Assembly: GCA_963805645.1 (NCBI GenBank)
Contig: CAWDVA010000004.1
Span: 62,001-126,000 of the forward strand
From: CAVXEH01 sp963805645
GTDB lineage: Bacteria > Chloroflexota > Limnocylindria > QHBO01
DNA: 64,000 nt
Direction: 5' to 3'
Shown: positions 24,545 to 33,757 of the stretch, one piece after another
Position numbering within the stretch: the first letter of the stretch is position 1
Layout: each line of letters opens with the position of its first letter
Notes under the pieces: generated by a model
What the model was told of the DNA's origin: nothing
What the model saw: the letters and a program-made list of their open reading frames with translations, nothing else
Databases searched by the model: none
Made by a program: the position numbers and the translations under genes

Positions 24545-26784
24545 GCGGAGAGGCGTCGTCCGGCCGGCTGCGCCGCGTCGTCGTCCGATCGGTCCTCGTT
24601 CTCGTTGCCGGCGCCGCGATCCTGGTGCCCATCCTGTGGTACGCCAGCACCGTCGATGTGCGTCCACCGCAGGTGGACCGCATGGCCGTGACCCAGCACC
24701 TCCCGGGCGACAGCTCCGTGGCGCTGACCACCACGTCCCTGGAGATCGTCTTCTCCGAGGCGGTCGACCACACGACCGCGCAGACCGCGCTCGCCATCGA
24801 CCCGAACGTGACGGGTTCGTTCAGCTGGAGCGGCAGCACCATGATCTTCACGCCGGCGGGGCGTTTGCCCCTCAAGACGAGCTTCTCGGTGTCGCTCAAG
24901 GCCGGGGTCCGCGATCTTGCCGGCAATGTGATGGGCGCGACGGGCCCCTTCGGCTTTCGGACGGTGGGCAGCCCAAGCGTGGTCGCCACCCGGCCGGCCG
25001 CGGCGGCAACCGACGTCGTGCTCGACGCGCCGATCGTCATCACCTTCTCGACCCTGATGGACACCACATCGGTGCAGGACTCGCTCGAGGTGATCCCGCG
25101 GACGGACGTCGACCTCCAATGGGCGGGCGAGACGGTGACGATCATTCCGCGCCAGTCGCTGGAACCGGACCACCACTACGTCGTGATCATCGGAACCGGG
25201 GCCACGGACCTGGCCGGAACGGCCCTCGACAAGCCGCTGCGGCTGGAGTTCTCGACGGTGCCGGCGGGGTTGCATGCCCGCGCGATCCTGCCGCAGGACA
25301 CCGCGCAGGGGATTGCCGTCACGACGTCGATCGCGGTGATCCTGGACCGCGCCATCGACCCGTCGAGCGTCGACGGACGGCTCATGACCATCGAGCCCGC
25401 GGTGGGCGGATCGCTGAGCGTCACCGCGCCCGAGGGAGCGGCGGGCATGACCGACACGGCGCGGCGGATCCTGCGCTTCAATCCGTCCGGCCCGCTTCCG
25501 GCCAATACGACCTTCACGGTCACCCTGTCACCCGGCATGCGCGGCACCGATGGCGCCCGGCTCGCCGCGCCGCTGACCTGGAGCTTCACCACCGGAGCAC
25601 CATCGACCTCGCTCGCGAACCAGATCGTGTACCTGTCGAGCCGGTCCGGGGTCGCGAACCTGTGGGCCATGAACCCTGATGGGTCGAACCAGCACCAGGT
25701 GTCGGCCGAGCTGTCGCCGGTCACCTCGTATGCCGTGGCGCCGGACGGACGCTCGTACGTGGTTGGCGACGGCGCGCGCCTCGTCGAGGAGGCGGCCGAC
25801 GGCTCCGATCGGCGCGTCCTGACCCAGGCGGATGACGTCGAGTTCGACCCTGCGTATGCGCCCGACGGCTCGGTCATCGTCTTCGGCCGGGCCGATGCGG
25901 CGACCGGTGCCGGGCTGGGCCTGTGGACCCGCTCACCCTCGGGCGGTCCCGCGCAGGCCATCGATGTGCCGAACGGATCGGGCGGTGTCACCGCCATCCC
26001 GGTGCCGACCCCCAGTGGATCCGCGGCGGCGCTCCCGGCGTCCCTGCTGCGCGCCCCCCGCTACTCGCCGGACGGGCGGCGGCTCGCCTTTGTCGACTCC
26101 GGGGGTCGGATCGGGATCCTCGACCTCGAGGATGGCAGCCTGACCGCAGCGGCGTTCCACGCGGCCTCCGTCCCCGCCTGGCTGCCCAATGGGCACGGGA
26201 TCGTGGTGTCCGGGCTCGCTGACCTCCCGGGTCAGGCCGCCCTGGCCACGCGGTTGCTCACGCCCGGGACGCCCGTCCCGCCGCTCACCCCGTCGGGCCT
26301 GCGCCTCACGACGCTGGAGCGCCGGGGCCTCGGCGCGGTGGAGCTCGACGTTGGTCTGTCGCTGGCCCAGCGGCTGCCCCTCGAGGCGGGCGCGGCCCTG
26401 CCCGCAGTCGATCCGGACGGGCGCGTCGCGTACGTCGTGCTGCGGCCGGACAATCCCGAGGCGGGCAGCCTGTGGATCGCGGCACCGGGCGGTCTCGGCT
26501 CGATCGAGCTGGAAACCGACTCGGGTGCCCTCGCGCGGGGCGTCTCGTTCGCGCCCGAGGCGGACACGCTGGTGGTCGTCCGCCAGGCCGTGATTGACGA
26601 GCCACCGGGGACCTCCCCGCAGCCGTCGCCGACGCCGGTGGCGAGCCCGGCAGAGACACCCGGCCCCACCGCCTCCCCGACCACCACCGTCCGCCCGGCC
26701 GGGGGCATCTGGCTGGTCGACGCCCGCACCGGCATCGGTCGGCAGCTGACCTCGGACGGGTGGCTCGCGCGCTGGCTGCCCTGA
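24541..26784 (+). CDS. Membrane-anchored Ig-like/beta-propeller protein
   Basis: 747 residues. One N-terminal membrane segment (about 13-34, V-L-V-L-V-A-G-A-A-I-L-V-P-I-L-W-Y) with the bulk outside. Three consecutive modules of about 100 residues each (about 45-360) have the pattern of bacterial Ig-like SbsA/Big_5 domains (P-A-A-A-A-T-D-V-V-L-D-A-P-I-V-I-T-F-S type openings). Residues 365-640 resemble a TolB/WD40-type propeller (N-L-W-A-M-N-P-D-G-S-N, F-D-P-A-Y-A-P-D-G-S, R-Y-S-P-D-G-R-R-L-A-F). A Pro/Thr/Ser linker lies near residue 700. Likely extracellular binding or structural role; no enzyme motif. Start is GTG 24541. Confidence 0.75.
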   Translation: MSGEASSGRLRRVVVRSVLVLVAGAAILVPILWYASTVDVRPPQVDRMAVTQHLPGDSSVALTTTSLEIVFSEAVDHTTAQTALAIDPNVTGSFSWSGSTMIFTPAGRLPLKTSFSVSLKAGVRDLAGNVMGATGPFGFRTVGSPSVVATRPAAAATDVVLDAPIVITFSTLMDTTSVQDSLEVIPRTDVDLQWAGETVTIIPRQSLEPDHHYVVIIGTGATDLAGTALDKPLRLEFSTVPAGLHARAILPQDTAQGIAVTTSIAVILDRAIDPSSVDGRLMTIEPAVGGSLSVTAPEGAAGMTDTARRILRFNPSGPLPANTTFTVTLSPGMRGTDGARLAAPLTWSFTTGAPSTSLANQIVYLSSRSGVANLWAMNPDGSNQHQVSAELSPVTSYAVAPDGRSYVVGDGARLVEEAADGSDRRVLTQADDVEFDPAYAPDGSVIVFGRADAATGAGLGLWTRSPSGGPAQAIDVPNGSGGVTAIPVPTPSGSAAALPASLLRAPRYSPDGRRLAFVDSGGRIGILDLEDGSLTAAAFHAASVPAWLPNGHGIVVSGLADLPGQAALATRLLTPGTPVPPLTPSGLRLTTLERRGLGAVELDVGLSLAQRLPLEAGAALPAVDPDGRVAYVVLRPDNPEAGSLWIAAPGGLGSIELETDSGALARGVSFAPEADTLVVVRQAVIDEPPGTSPQPSPTPVASPAETPGPTASPTTTVRPAGGIWLVDARTGIGRQLTSDGWLARWLP

Positions 26785-26963
26785 CCCGCAAGGGCCGTCG
26801 ACGAGGTTGACCTGCCAGCGTCGCGCATGCGAGAATCCGCCCGCCGCGCTGGCGGGCCCCGGTACGGGTGCAGCCGCCGGCGCTTCCGTATGTCAGACCT
26901 GGGAGCCCGCCCACCAGTCCCCTGCCTGCGGGACGATCAGAGCACACCGTCATCGGAGGACCA

Positions 26964-29189
26964 ATGGAGCTCCAGCCGATCATCTGGGTCATCCCGGCCG
27001 CCGGTCTCCTGGCCATCGCCTTTGCCCTGTACCTCGCCTATGACGTCCTCCACAGGGACACGGGCACGGAGGCCATGCAGCAGATCGCGGATACGATCTT
27101 CGAGGGTGCCGTCGCCTTCATCCGGCGGCAGTACCAGACCATCGCGCTCCTGGCCGTGGCGGCGGCGGTCGTCATCGGCGCCGTCATCGCCCTGGTCGAG
27201 ACGAGCCAGGTGGCCGACACCGACATCTTCGGCCTCGATCTCGGCATCCGCACCGGCGTGGCCTTCCTGGTGGGTGCCGCGTGCTCCATGGCTTCGGGCA
27301 TCATCGGCATGTACATCAGCGTGCGCTCGAACCTGCGCACCGCGGCAGCCGCCCGCCACTCCCTGGTCGGCGCGGTGCAGACCGCCCTCCGCGGCGGCGC
27401 GGTCTCCGGGTTCCTGGTCGTGGCGCTCTCCCTCCTGGGCGTCTTCGGCATCTTCACCGCCTACGGCGGCTTCACGCATCCGGAGCAGGCCCCGTTCCTC
27501 ATCGTCGGGTTCGGCTTCGGCGCCAGCTTCGTGGCCCTCTTCGCGCAGCTCGGCGGCGGGATCTACACCAAGGCCGCCGACGTGGGCTCCGACCTGGTCG
27601 GGAAGGTTGAGGCCGGCATCCCCGAGGACGACCCGCGCAACGCGGCGGTCGTCGCGGACCTGGTGGGCGACAACGTCGGCGACTGCGCCGGTCGCGGTGC
27701 CGACCTGTTCGAATCCACCGCCGCCGAGAACATCGGCGCCATGATCCTTGGCGTGGCGGTCTACGGGATCGCCTCGTCCCTGGGCTGGCCGCACCCCGAG
27801 GCCTGGATCTTCTTCCCGCTCGTGGTTCGCGCCTTCGGGCTCCTCGCCACCATCGTCGCCATGTTCTTCATTGGCGGACGGGAGGACGAGGACCCCATGA
27901 ACATGCTGAACCGGGGGTACTGGGTCACCACCATCCTCTCCGTCGCCGGCCTGGCGCTGACGACCTGGGTCATGATGGGAACTGCGACCGGCACCGGCGC
28001 GGGAGGCTTCCCGGTCTGGGTCTACTTCTTTGGCGCGGGGCTCGTGGGCCTCGCCACCAGCGTGGCCTTCGTCTACATCACCCAGTACTACACCGCGGGC
28101 TCGTGGCGCCCGGTGAAGGAGATCGCGGAGGCCTCGAAGACGGGCGCGGCCACGAACATCATCTCGGGCACCGCGGTGGGCTTCGAGACGACGGCCATGA
28201 CCGCCATCGTGATCGGGATCGCGCTGCTGGCCAGCCACTGGCTGGGACAGCAGGCCCACCTCCTGAACCCCGACACGGGGGCCAACGTGGGCGGCATCTT
28301 CGGGACGGCCGTGGCGACCATGGGCATGCTCATGACCTGCGCCTTCATCCTCGCCATGGATACCTTCGGGCCTATCACCGACAACGCCGGCGGCATCGCG
28401 GAGTTCAGCCGCAGCGAGGCGAGCGCGCGCGAGATCACGGATCGCCTCGACGCCGTGGGCAACACGACCAAGGCGCTCACGAAGGGCTACGCCATCGCCT
28501 CGGCGAGCCTGGCGGCCTTCCTCCTTTTCAGCGCCTACATCGACAAGGTGAACCTCATCCTGGGCAACCAGATCGCCGCCGGCACCCGGCTGCCGGGGAC
28601 GCTCCTGGCGTCGGTCAACCTCGCTGACGTCAGCGTCTTCGTGGCAGCCCTGCTGGGCTCGATGCTCGTCTACTTCTTCTCGAGCCTCGCCATCCGCGCC
28701 GTGGGAACCACGGCCCAGGCGATCATCGTCGAGGTGCGCCGCCAGTTCCGCGAGCACCCCGGCATCATGGATTACACGGAGCGTCCCGACTACGCCCGCG
28801 TCGTGGACATCACGACCCGCGCGGCGCTCCGCCAGATGATCCTGCCCGGCTCGGTCGCCGTGGGCACCCCCATCGTCGTCGGGCTGCTGCTCGGCTACCA
28901 GGCGGTCGCCGGACTCCTCATGGTCGGGACCATCGCGGGTGTCCTGCTCGCGACGGTGCTGAACAACGGGGGTGGCGCGTGGGACAACGCCAAGAAGTAC
29001 ATCGAGGCCGGCCACCTGACCGACGACGCGGGGAACGTCATCGGCAAGGGAACGGTGGCGCATGCCGCAGCGGTCGTGGGCGACACGGTCGGGGACCCGT
29101 TCAAGGACACCGCCGGTCCGTCGCTCCACGTCCTGGTGAAGCTGCTTGCGACCATCACCCTGGTGATGGCACCGCTCTTCATCCGCTGA
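26964..29189 (+). CDS. hppA: Membrane-bound proton-translocating pyrophosphatase
   Basis: 741 residues with about 16 hydrophobic segments. It couples PPi hydrolysis to H+ export. The catalytic acidic motifs G-G-G-I-Y-T-K-A-A-D-V-G-S-D-L-V-G-K-V and D-N-V-G-D-C-A-G-R-G-A-D-L-F-E (each with the Mg-PPi Asp/Lys set) are intact, as is V-G-D-T-V-G-D-P-F-K-D-T. The subclass marker reads G-N-T-T-K-A-L-T-K-G: Lys at the position that is Ala in K+-dependent pumps indicates the K+-independent class. GGAGGA lies 6 nt before the ATG at 26964. uppP follows, linking PPi and polyprenyl-PP metabolism only loosely. Confidence 0.97.
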   Translation: MELQPIIWVIPAAGLLAIAFALYLAYDVLHRDTGTEAMQQIADTIFEGAVAFIRRQYQTIALLAVAAAVVIGAVIALVETSQVADTDIFGLDLGIRTGVAFLVGAACSMASGIIGMYISVRSNLRTAAAARHSLVGAVQTALRGGAVSGFLVVALSLLGVFGIFTAYGGFTHPEQAPFLIVGFGFGASFVALFAQLGGGIYTKAADVGSDLVGKVEAGIPEDDPRNAAVVADLVGDNVGDCAGRGADLFESTAAENIGAMILGVAVYGIASSLGWPHPEAWIFFPLVVRAFGLLATIVAMFFIGGREDEDPMNMLNRGYWVTTILSVAGLALTTWVMMGTATGTGAGGFPVWVYFFGAGLVGLATSVAFVYITQYYTAGSWRPVKEIAEASKTGAATNIISGTAVGFETTAMTAIVIGIALLASHWLGQQAHLLNPDTGANVGGIFGTAVATMGMLMTCAFILAMDTFGPITDNAGGIAEFSRSEASAREITDRLDAVGNTTKALTKGYAIASASLAAFLLFSAYIDKVNLILGNQIAAGTRLPGTLLASVNLADVSVFVAALLGSMLVYFFSSLAIRAVGTTAQAIIVEVRRQFREHPGIMDYTERPDYARVVDITTRAALRQMILPGSVAVGTPIVVGLLLGYQAVAGLLMVGTIAGVLLATVLNNGGGAWDNAKKYIEAGHLTDDAGNVIGKGTVAHAAAVVGDTVGDPFKDTAGPSLHVLVKLLATITLVMAPLFIR

Positions 29190-29230
29190 CCTGAGCAGGA
29201 GGAGTCCAGACCCGCCCTGACAGGAGTCAG

Positions 29231-30064
29231 ATGGTGCTCATCATCCAGGCCGCGATCATCGGCCTTGTCCAGGGGCTGACGGAGTTCATCCCGATCAGCT
29301 CCTCGGCGCATCTCATCTTCCTGCCCCGAGTCCTGGGCTGGAATGATCCGTTCATCAACTCGAACCAGTTCGACGTGATGCTCCACATGGGCACGCTCCT
29401 CGCGCTGCTCATCTACTTCTGGAACGACCTCGTGGGCCTGCTGGTGGCCTGGCTGGCGTCCATCCGCGATCGCTCGATCGCCGGCGATCCACGGCGCCGT
29501 CTCGCCTGGCTGTTGTTCATCACCATCATTCCCGGCGCGCTCCTCGGGGCGCTGGGCGAGAAGTTCTTCGACACCTTCTTCCGACAGAACAGCCTCCTGT
29601 TCATCGCCGCACTGCTGGCCATCGGCGCCGGGCTGCTGTGGCTCGGGGAGCGTCGGGGCACCCGGACGCGCGAAATGGGGGACCTGACGGTGGGTGATGC
29701 AGCCGCGATCGGGGTGGCACAGGCCTTCGCACTCTTCCCGGGCATCAGCCGCTCGGGCATCACCATCGCGGGCGGCCTGTTCCTGGGCATGACCCGCGAG
29801 GCGGCCGCACGCTTCAGCTTCCTGATGGCGACCCCCATCATCGCCGGCGCCGGGGTCCTGAAGGGCAAGGAGATGCTTTCGAGCGGGATCGTCGGGTCGG
29901 ACGTGGCCCCGCTCGCCGCTGGCTTCCTGGCCGCACTCATCTCCGGACTGGCGGCCATCGCGTTCCTGCTCTCCTACCTGCGACGCAGGAGTACCGGGCT
30001 CTTCATCGGCTACCGCTTCGCCGCCGCCGCGGTCCTCGTCCTCCTCGTCATCCTGGGCCGCTGA
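29231..30064 (+). CDS. uppP: Undecaprenyl-diphosphatase
   Basis: 277-residue integral membrane enzyme (BacA family) that recycles undecaprenyl-PP to undecaprenyl-P for cell-wall synthesis and confers bacitracin tolerance. Both hallmark segments are present: G-L-V-Q-G-L-T-E-F-I-P-I-S-S-S-A-H-L near the N-terminus and P-G-I-S-R-S-G-I-T-I-A-G-G-L in the second half. About eight hydrophobic segments. It lies 41 bp after hppA in the same direction and has a purine-rich AGGAG about 9 nt upstream. Confidence 0.96.
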   Translation: MVLIIQAAIIGLVQGLTEFIPISSSAHLIFLPRVLGWNDPFINSNQFDVMLHMGTLLALLIYFWNDLVGLLVAWLASIRDRSIAGDPRRRLAWLLFITIIPGALLGALGEKFFDTFFRQNSLLFIAALLAIGAGLLWLGERRGTRTREMGDLTVGDAAAIGVAQAFALFPGISRSGITIAGGLFLGMTREAAARFSFLMATPIIAGAGVLKGKEMLSSGIVGSDVAPLAAGFLAALISGLAAIAFLLSYLRRRSTGLFIGYRFAAAAVLVLLVILGR

Positions 30065-30123
30065 CGTGGTTGTCCCGCATTCGCACGGGCCTGCCGGGAG
30101 CGTGGTGTCGAGCACGATTTCCT

Positions 30124-30152
30124 TTGACACCCGGCATGGGGACGCATACAAT
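30124..30152 (+). promoter_or_regulatory. Sigma70-type promoter of greA
   Basis: TTGACA (30124-30129), 17-bp spacer, TACAAT (30147-30152). Near-perfect consensus. Predicted start about 30159, giving a greA leader of roughly 218 nt. Confidence 0.8.
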
Positions 30153-30237
30153 GCCGCGGCGTTGGCGCCCCGCGGCAAGCGTTGGCGGCGACGCGGATCC
30201 TGGCCGCGATTCGAGAGCGAAGGCCAGCTTCAGGACG

Positions 30238-30275
30238 GTCACCCCGCGAGCGGTGACGGGACTGGAGCGTTTTTT
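30238..30275 (+). promoter_or_regulatory. Terminator-like element in the greA leader
   Basis: GTCACC (30238-30243) pairs with GGTGAC (30252-30257); 12 nt later comes a run of six T (30270-30275) and more T-rich sequence. This lies between the promoter and the greA start 100 nt further on. It could cause premature termination or pausing and release a leader RNA. No gene is visible in the 312-bp gap 30065-30376. Confidence 0.4.
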
Positions 30276-30376
30276 GTTATTCAACCCGGTCGAGCCGGCG
30301 CGCATTCCCACGGTGCCGGCCCGCACCCAGCACCACGTGGGGTGACGACCTCCACCCAGAAGGGGGAGAGACACGC

Positions 30377-30838
30377 ATGAACAACAAGCCTGTCTACCTG
30401 ACCGCCGAGGGGCTCGCCAAGCTCAAGGCGGAGCTGCAGCAGCTGGTCACCGTCGACCGGCCGCGCGTTGCCGCTCGGATTCACGATGCCAAGCTCGACG
30501 GCGACATCACCGAGAACGCCGAGTACGAGGACGCCAAGCAGGAGCAATCGTTCCTGGAGGGCAGGATCGCCACGCTCGAGGCCCAGCTGAAGAACGCGGA
30601 GGTGATCGCGCAGCCGGACGGCGACCGGATCGGCATCGGCTCCACGGTCGTCATCAAGGGAGCCGATGGCACCGACAAGTTCACCATCGTTGGCTCGGCG
30701 GAGGCCTCGCCGCGCGAGGGACGGATCAGCAACGAGTCCCCGGTGGGGGTTGCCCTCATGGGCCGCCGCAAGGGCGAGAAGGTCACCGTGCAGGCGCCCT
30801 CGGGCTCCGTCGAGTACACGATCGTCTCGGTGGCATAG
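30377..30838 (+). CDS. greA: Transcription elongation factor GreA
   Basis: 153 residues. N-terminal coiled coil with the tip acidic residues in D-G-D-I-T-E-N-A-E-Y (the D-x-x-E-N cleavage-promoting loop), then a FKBP-like C-terminal domain (G-S-T-V-V-I-K through the late G-R-R-K-G-E-K-V). It rescues backtracked RNA polymerase by stimulating transcript cleavage. GGGGGAGAG precedes the ATG. It has a strong promoter with a long leader, and lysK follows after 15 bp, so greA-lysK-serS may be one transcript. Confidence 0.96.
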   Translation: MNNKPVYLTAEGLAKLKAELQQLVTVDRPRVAARIHDAKLDGDITENAEYEDAKQEQSFLEGRIATLEAQLKNAEVIAQPDGDRIGIGSTVVIKGADGTDKFTIVGSAEASPREGRISNESPVGVALMGRRKGEKVTVQAPSGSVEYTIVSVA

Positions 30839-30853
30839 GGCGGCCGCCGCACC

Positions 30854-32455
30854 GTGTTCTGGGCCGACGAGCTCGCCGCTCGCGTCACCGGCCCGCAGGT
30901 CGTCAACGACAGCAAGACACCGTCCGGGACGGTCCACGTCGGGTCCCTGCGGGGACCCGTCCTGCTCGACGTCATCGTCCGTGCCCTCCGCGACCGGGGC
31001 ATCCAGACGGAGCTGCGCTACGGGATCGATGACCTCGACCCCATGGATGCCCAGGCGCTCCTGACGCCCGACGCCATCGAGCGCTCCATGGGCGTGCCCC
31101 TGGCCCACGTGCCGGACCCGGCGGGCGACGGGCACGCGTCCTACGCCCGCCATTTCATGCAGCTCTTCACCGCCACCTTCGATGGGCTCGGCGTCCACCC
31201 CGACCGGTATTACTGGATGAGCGAGGTCTACGGATCAGGCGCCATGGATCCGTACATCCGCTCCGCCCTGGACGCGGCCGAGACGATTCGTGCCATCTAC
31301 CGGCAGGTGAGCCACGTGGAGCGCCCGGAGGGCTGGCTCCCGGTTCACGCTATCTGCGAGACCTGCGGCCGGATCGGCACCACCCTCGCCACGGACTGGG
31401 ACGGGGAGACGGTGTCGGTGCAGTGCCTCCCGGACCTCGTGGAGTGGGCAACCGGCTGTGGCTCGGTCAGCCGGGTCACGCCCTTCGGCGGAGCCGCCAA
31501 GCTGCCCTTCAACGTGGACTGGGCCGCCAAGTGGAGCCTGTTTGGCGTCACGATCGAGCCGTGCGGCAAGGACCTGGCCACCGCCGGCGGCTCCCGCGAC
31601 CGGGCGGATGCCATTGCCCGCGAGGTCTTCCGGCGCGAGCCGCCCATGCGCGTCGACTACGAGTTCCTCAACATCGGCGGCAAGAAGATGAGCACGTCCA
31701 AGGGCCGCGGCGCCGCGGCGCACGAGATCGCCGAAGTGCTGCCGGCCGAGGAGCTGCGGCTCCTCTTCGTCCGCCCGCGCCCCAACCAGGCGATCGAGTT
31801 CGACCCGGTGGAGACCGATGCCATCCCGCGCCTCTTCGACGAGGCAGACCGGCTGGCGGCGGCGACCGCCGGGCGCGAGGTGCGCGGCGAGCTGCCGGCG
31901 GACCACCAGCGCCTCTTCGCCATGAGCCTCGTCGATGCGCGGGCCGATGTCGCGGCCGAGGCTGCCGCGTACCGGCAGCCGTTCGCCCATCTCGCGTTCC
32001 TGATCCAGGTGCCGGGGATCGACGTCGTCTCCCGGGTCGCCGCGGAGAAGGGCGCACCGCTCGCCGACCGCGAGCGCGGTCTCCTCGACGTGCGGATCGC
32101 CGCCGCCCACGCGTGGCTCGCCGACTACGCCCCGCCGCACGCGCGCGTGGAGGTCCAGGAGCAGCTGCCCGAGGCCGCGGCCACCCTGGACGGCTCCCAG
32201 CGCGCCACGCTGGCCGCGCTCGCCGAGCGGCTCGAGGACATCGAGTCCTGGACGGGAGACGTGCTCCAGGCGGCCGTCTTCGACGCCGCCCGCGAGCAGG
32301 GTCTTCCCGCGGGACGCGCGTTCGCCGCGCTCTACACGGCCTTCCTCGACCGTGCCAACGGCCCGCGAGCCGGCTGGCTGCTGGCGTCGCTCGATCCGGC
32401 TTTCGTCCGCAGGCGCCTCCACGAGGCGGCCGCCTCGGGTACGCTCGGGGCATGA
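30854..32455 (+). CDS. lysK: Class I lysyl-tRNA synthetase
   Basis: 533 residues of the archaeal-type class I LysRS, unrelated in fold to the common class II enzyme. The HIGH-type motif is P-S-G-T-V-H-V-G-S-L-R (about residues 23-33) and the KMSKS-type motif is K-K-M-S-T-S-K-G. A Cys cluster in I-C-E-T-C-G (with a later C) suggests a zinc site. GTG start at 30854. The stop overlaps the serS ATG (ATGA), coupling the two synthetases. Class I LysRS occurs in a minority of bacteria. Confidence 0.95.
   Translation: MFWADELAARVTGPQVVNDSKTPSGTVHVGSLRGPVLLDVIVRALRDRGIQTELRYGIDDLDPMDAQALLTPDAIERSMGVPLAHVPDPAGDGHASYARHFMQLFTATFDGLGVHPDRYYWMSEVYGSGAMDPYIRSALDAAETIRAIYRQVSHVERPEGWLPVHAICETCGRIGTTLATDWDGETVSVQCLPDLVEWATGCGSVSRVTPFGGAAKLPFNVDWAAKWSLFGVTIEPCGKDLATAGGSRDRADAIAREVFRREPPMRVDYEFLNIGGKKMSTSKGRGAAAHEIAEVLPAEELRLLFVRPRPNQAIEFDPVETDAIPRLFDEADRLAAATAGREVRGELPADHQRLFAMSLVDARADVAAEAAAYRQPFAHLAFLIQVPGIDVVSRVAAEKGAPLADRERGLLDVRIAAAHAWLADYAPPHARVEVQEQLPEAAATLDGSQRATLAALAERLEDIESWTGDVLQAAVFDAAREQGLPAGRAFAALYTAFLDRANGPRAGWLLASLDPAFVRRRLHEAAASGTLGA
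32440..32445 (+). promoter_or_regulatory. Possible internal -10 box before serS
   Basis: TACGCT ends 6 nt before the serS ATG, inside the 3' end of lysK. Same spacing as the other leaderless-type boxes; could be chance within coding sequence. Confidence 0.3.
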
Positions 32456-33723
32456 TCGGCGTCGCGCTCATCAGGGAGGACCCCGAGGCGGTCAAGGGGG
32501 CGATCGCCCGCAAGGGCGAGCCGGTCGAGCCGGTCGACCGGGTCCTGGCCGCGGACACCCGTCGGCGCGAGCTCGAGGCGGAGGCAAACGAGCTGCGCGC
32601 GGAGCGCAACGCCGGGAACAAGCAGCTCGGCGAGCTGATGCGCACCGGGCGCCGCGATGAGGGAGAGGCGCTCAAGGGCACCATGGCCGGCCTCTCGCAG
32701 CGCATCGACGCCCTCGATGCCGAGCTCGGCGAGGTCACCGCGGCCATCGAGCGGGACATGCTCCTGATCCCCAACCTGCCGCACCCATCGGTCCCCGACG
32801 GCGGGGGAGCGGACGACAACCCGGTCATTCGCCGCTGGGGCGAGCCGCGACCGGAGGGCAGCACGCCCCCGCACTGGGAGATCGCCGAGCGGCTGGGGCT
32901 CTTCGACCTCGAGCGCGGGGCCAAGATCGCCGGATCGGGGTTCATCCTCTTCACGGGCCCCGGCGCGCGCCTCGAGCGTGCGCTCATCGGGCTCATGCTC
33001 GAGCTTGCGGAAGCCGCCGGATACCGCGAGCTGTGGACCCCCCTCCTGGTCAACGCCGCATCGGCCCGTGGCACCGGGCAGCTCCCCGACAAGGAGCACC
33101 AGATGTACGTGGCTGAGCGCGACGAGCTGTACCTGATCCCCACCGCCGAGGTGCCGGTCACCAACATCTACCGCGACGAGATCCTCCCCGCGGACCAGCT
33201 GCCGATCCGGCACGCTGCCTACACGCCGTGCTTCCGGCGCGAGGCGGGAGCCGCCGGCAAGGACACCCGTGGCCTGCTGCGCGTCCACCAGTTCGACAAG
33301 GTCGAGATGGTCAAGTTCGTGCACCCCGACACGAGCTACGACGAGCTCGAGTCGCTGACCCGGGACGCGGAGCGGGTCCTCGAGGCTCTCGAGATTCCGT
33401 ACCGGACGGTGGAGCGCTGCACCGGCGACGTGGGCTTCGCCCAGGCCAAGGGCTACGACCTGGAGGCGTGGTCACCGGGGGTGGGGAAGTGGCTCGAGGT
33501 CAGCTCCTGCTCCAACTACACCGATTTCCAGGCACGCCGCATGAACCTGCGCTTCCGCCCGGCGGCCGATGCCCGACCGGAGCTGGTCCACACCCTCAAC
33601 GGCTCGGGGCTGGGTATGAGCCGCACCTACGCGGCATTCATCGAGACGCATCTGCAGCCGGACGACTCCATCCGCATCCCGGCCGCGCTGCAGCCGCATC
33701 TCGGGCGCGACCGCATCGGCTGA
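32452..33723 (+). CDS. serS: Seryl-tRNA synthetase
   Basis: 423-residue class II synthetase. The N-terminal helical arm (about 25-105, Arg/Glu/Leu-rich) binds the long variable arm of tRNA-Ser. Motif 2 region Y-T-P-C-F-R-R-E-A-G-A-A-G-K-D-T-R-G and motif 3 L-N-G-S-G-L-G-M-S-R-T are clear, with E-V-S-S-C-S-N-Y-T-D-F-Q-A-R-R between. ATG 32452 overlaps the lysK stop. Four tRNA-Ser genes lie within the next 7 kb. Confidence 0.97.
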   Translation: MIGVALIREDPEAVKGAIARKGEPVEPVDRVLAADTRRRELEAEANELRAERNAGNKQLGELMRTGRRDEGEALKGTMAGLSQRIDALDAELGEVTAAIERDMLLIPNLPHPSVPDGGGADDNPVIRRWGEPRPEGSTPPHWEIAERLGLFDLERGAKIAGSGFILFTGPGARLERALIGLMLELAEAAGYRELWTPLLVNAASARGTGQLPDKEHQMYVAERDELYLIPTAEVPVTNIYRDEILPADQLPIRHAAYTPCFRREAGAAGKDTRGLLRVHQFDKVEMVKFVHPDTSYDELESLTRDAERVLEALEIPYRTVERCTGDVGFAQAKGYDLEAWSPGVGKWLEVSSCSNYTDFQARRMNLRFRPAADARPELVHTLNGSGLGMSRTYAAFIETHLQPDDSIRIPAALQPHLGRDRIG

Positions 33724-33744
33724 TCCGCCCGTCGACGGGCTGCG

Positions 33745-33750
33745 TACCAT
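33745..33750 (+). promoter_or_regulatory. -10 box that decides the start of the DUF2177 gene
   Basis: TACCAT ends 7 nt before ATG 33758 and overlaps the alternative ATG at 33749, so the downstream ATG is favoured for a leaderless mRNA. Confidence 0.4.
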
Positions 33751-33757
33751 GGGGGCA

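Noticed and set aside
31423..32451. Upstream extension of serS across lysK
   Set aside because: lysK occupies this region in another frame with both synthetase motifs; serS starts at the ATGA overlap.
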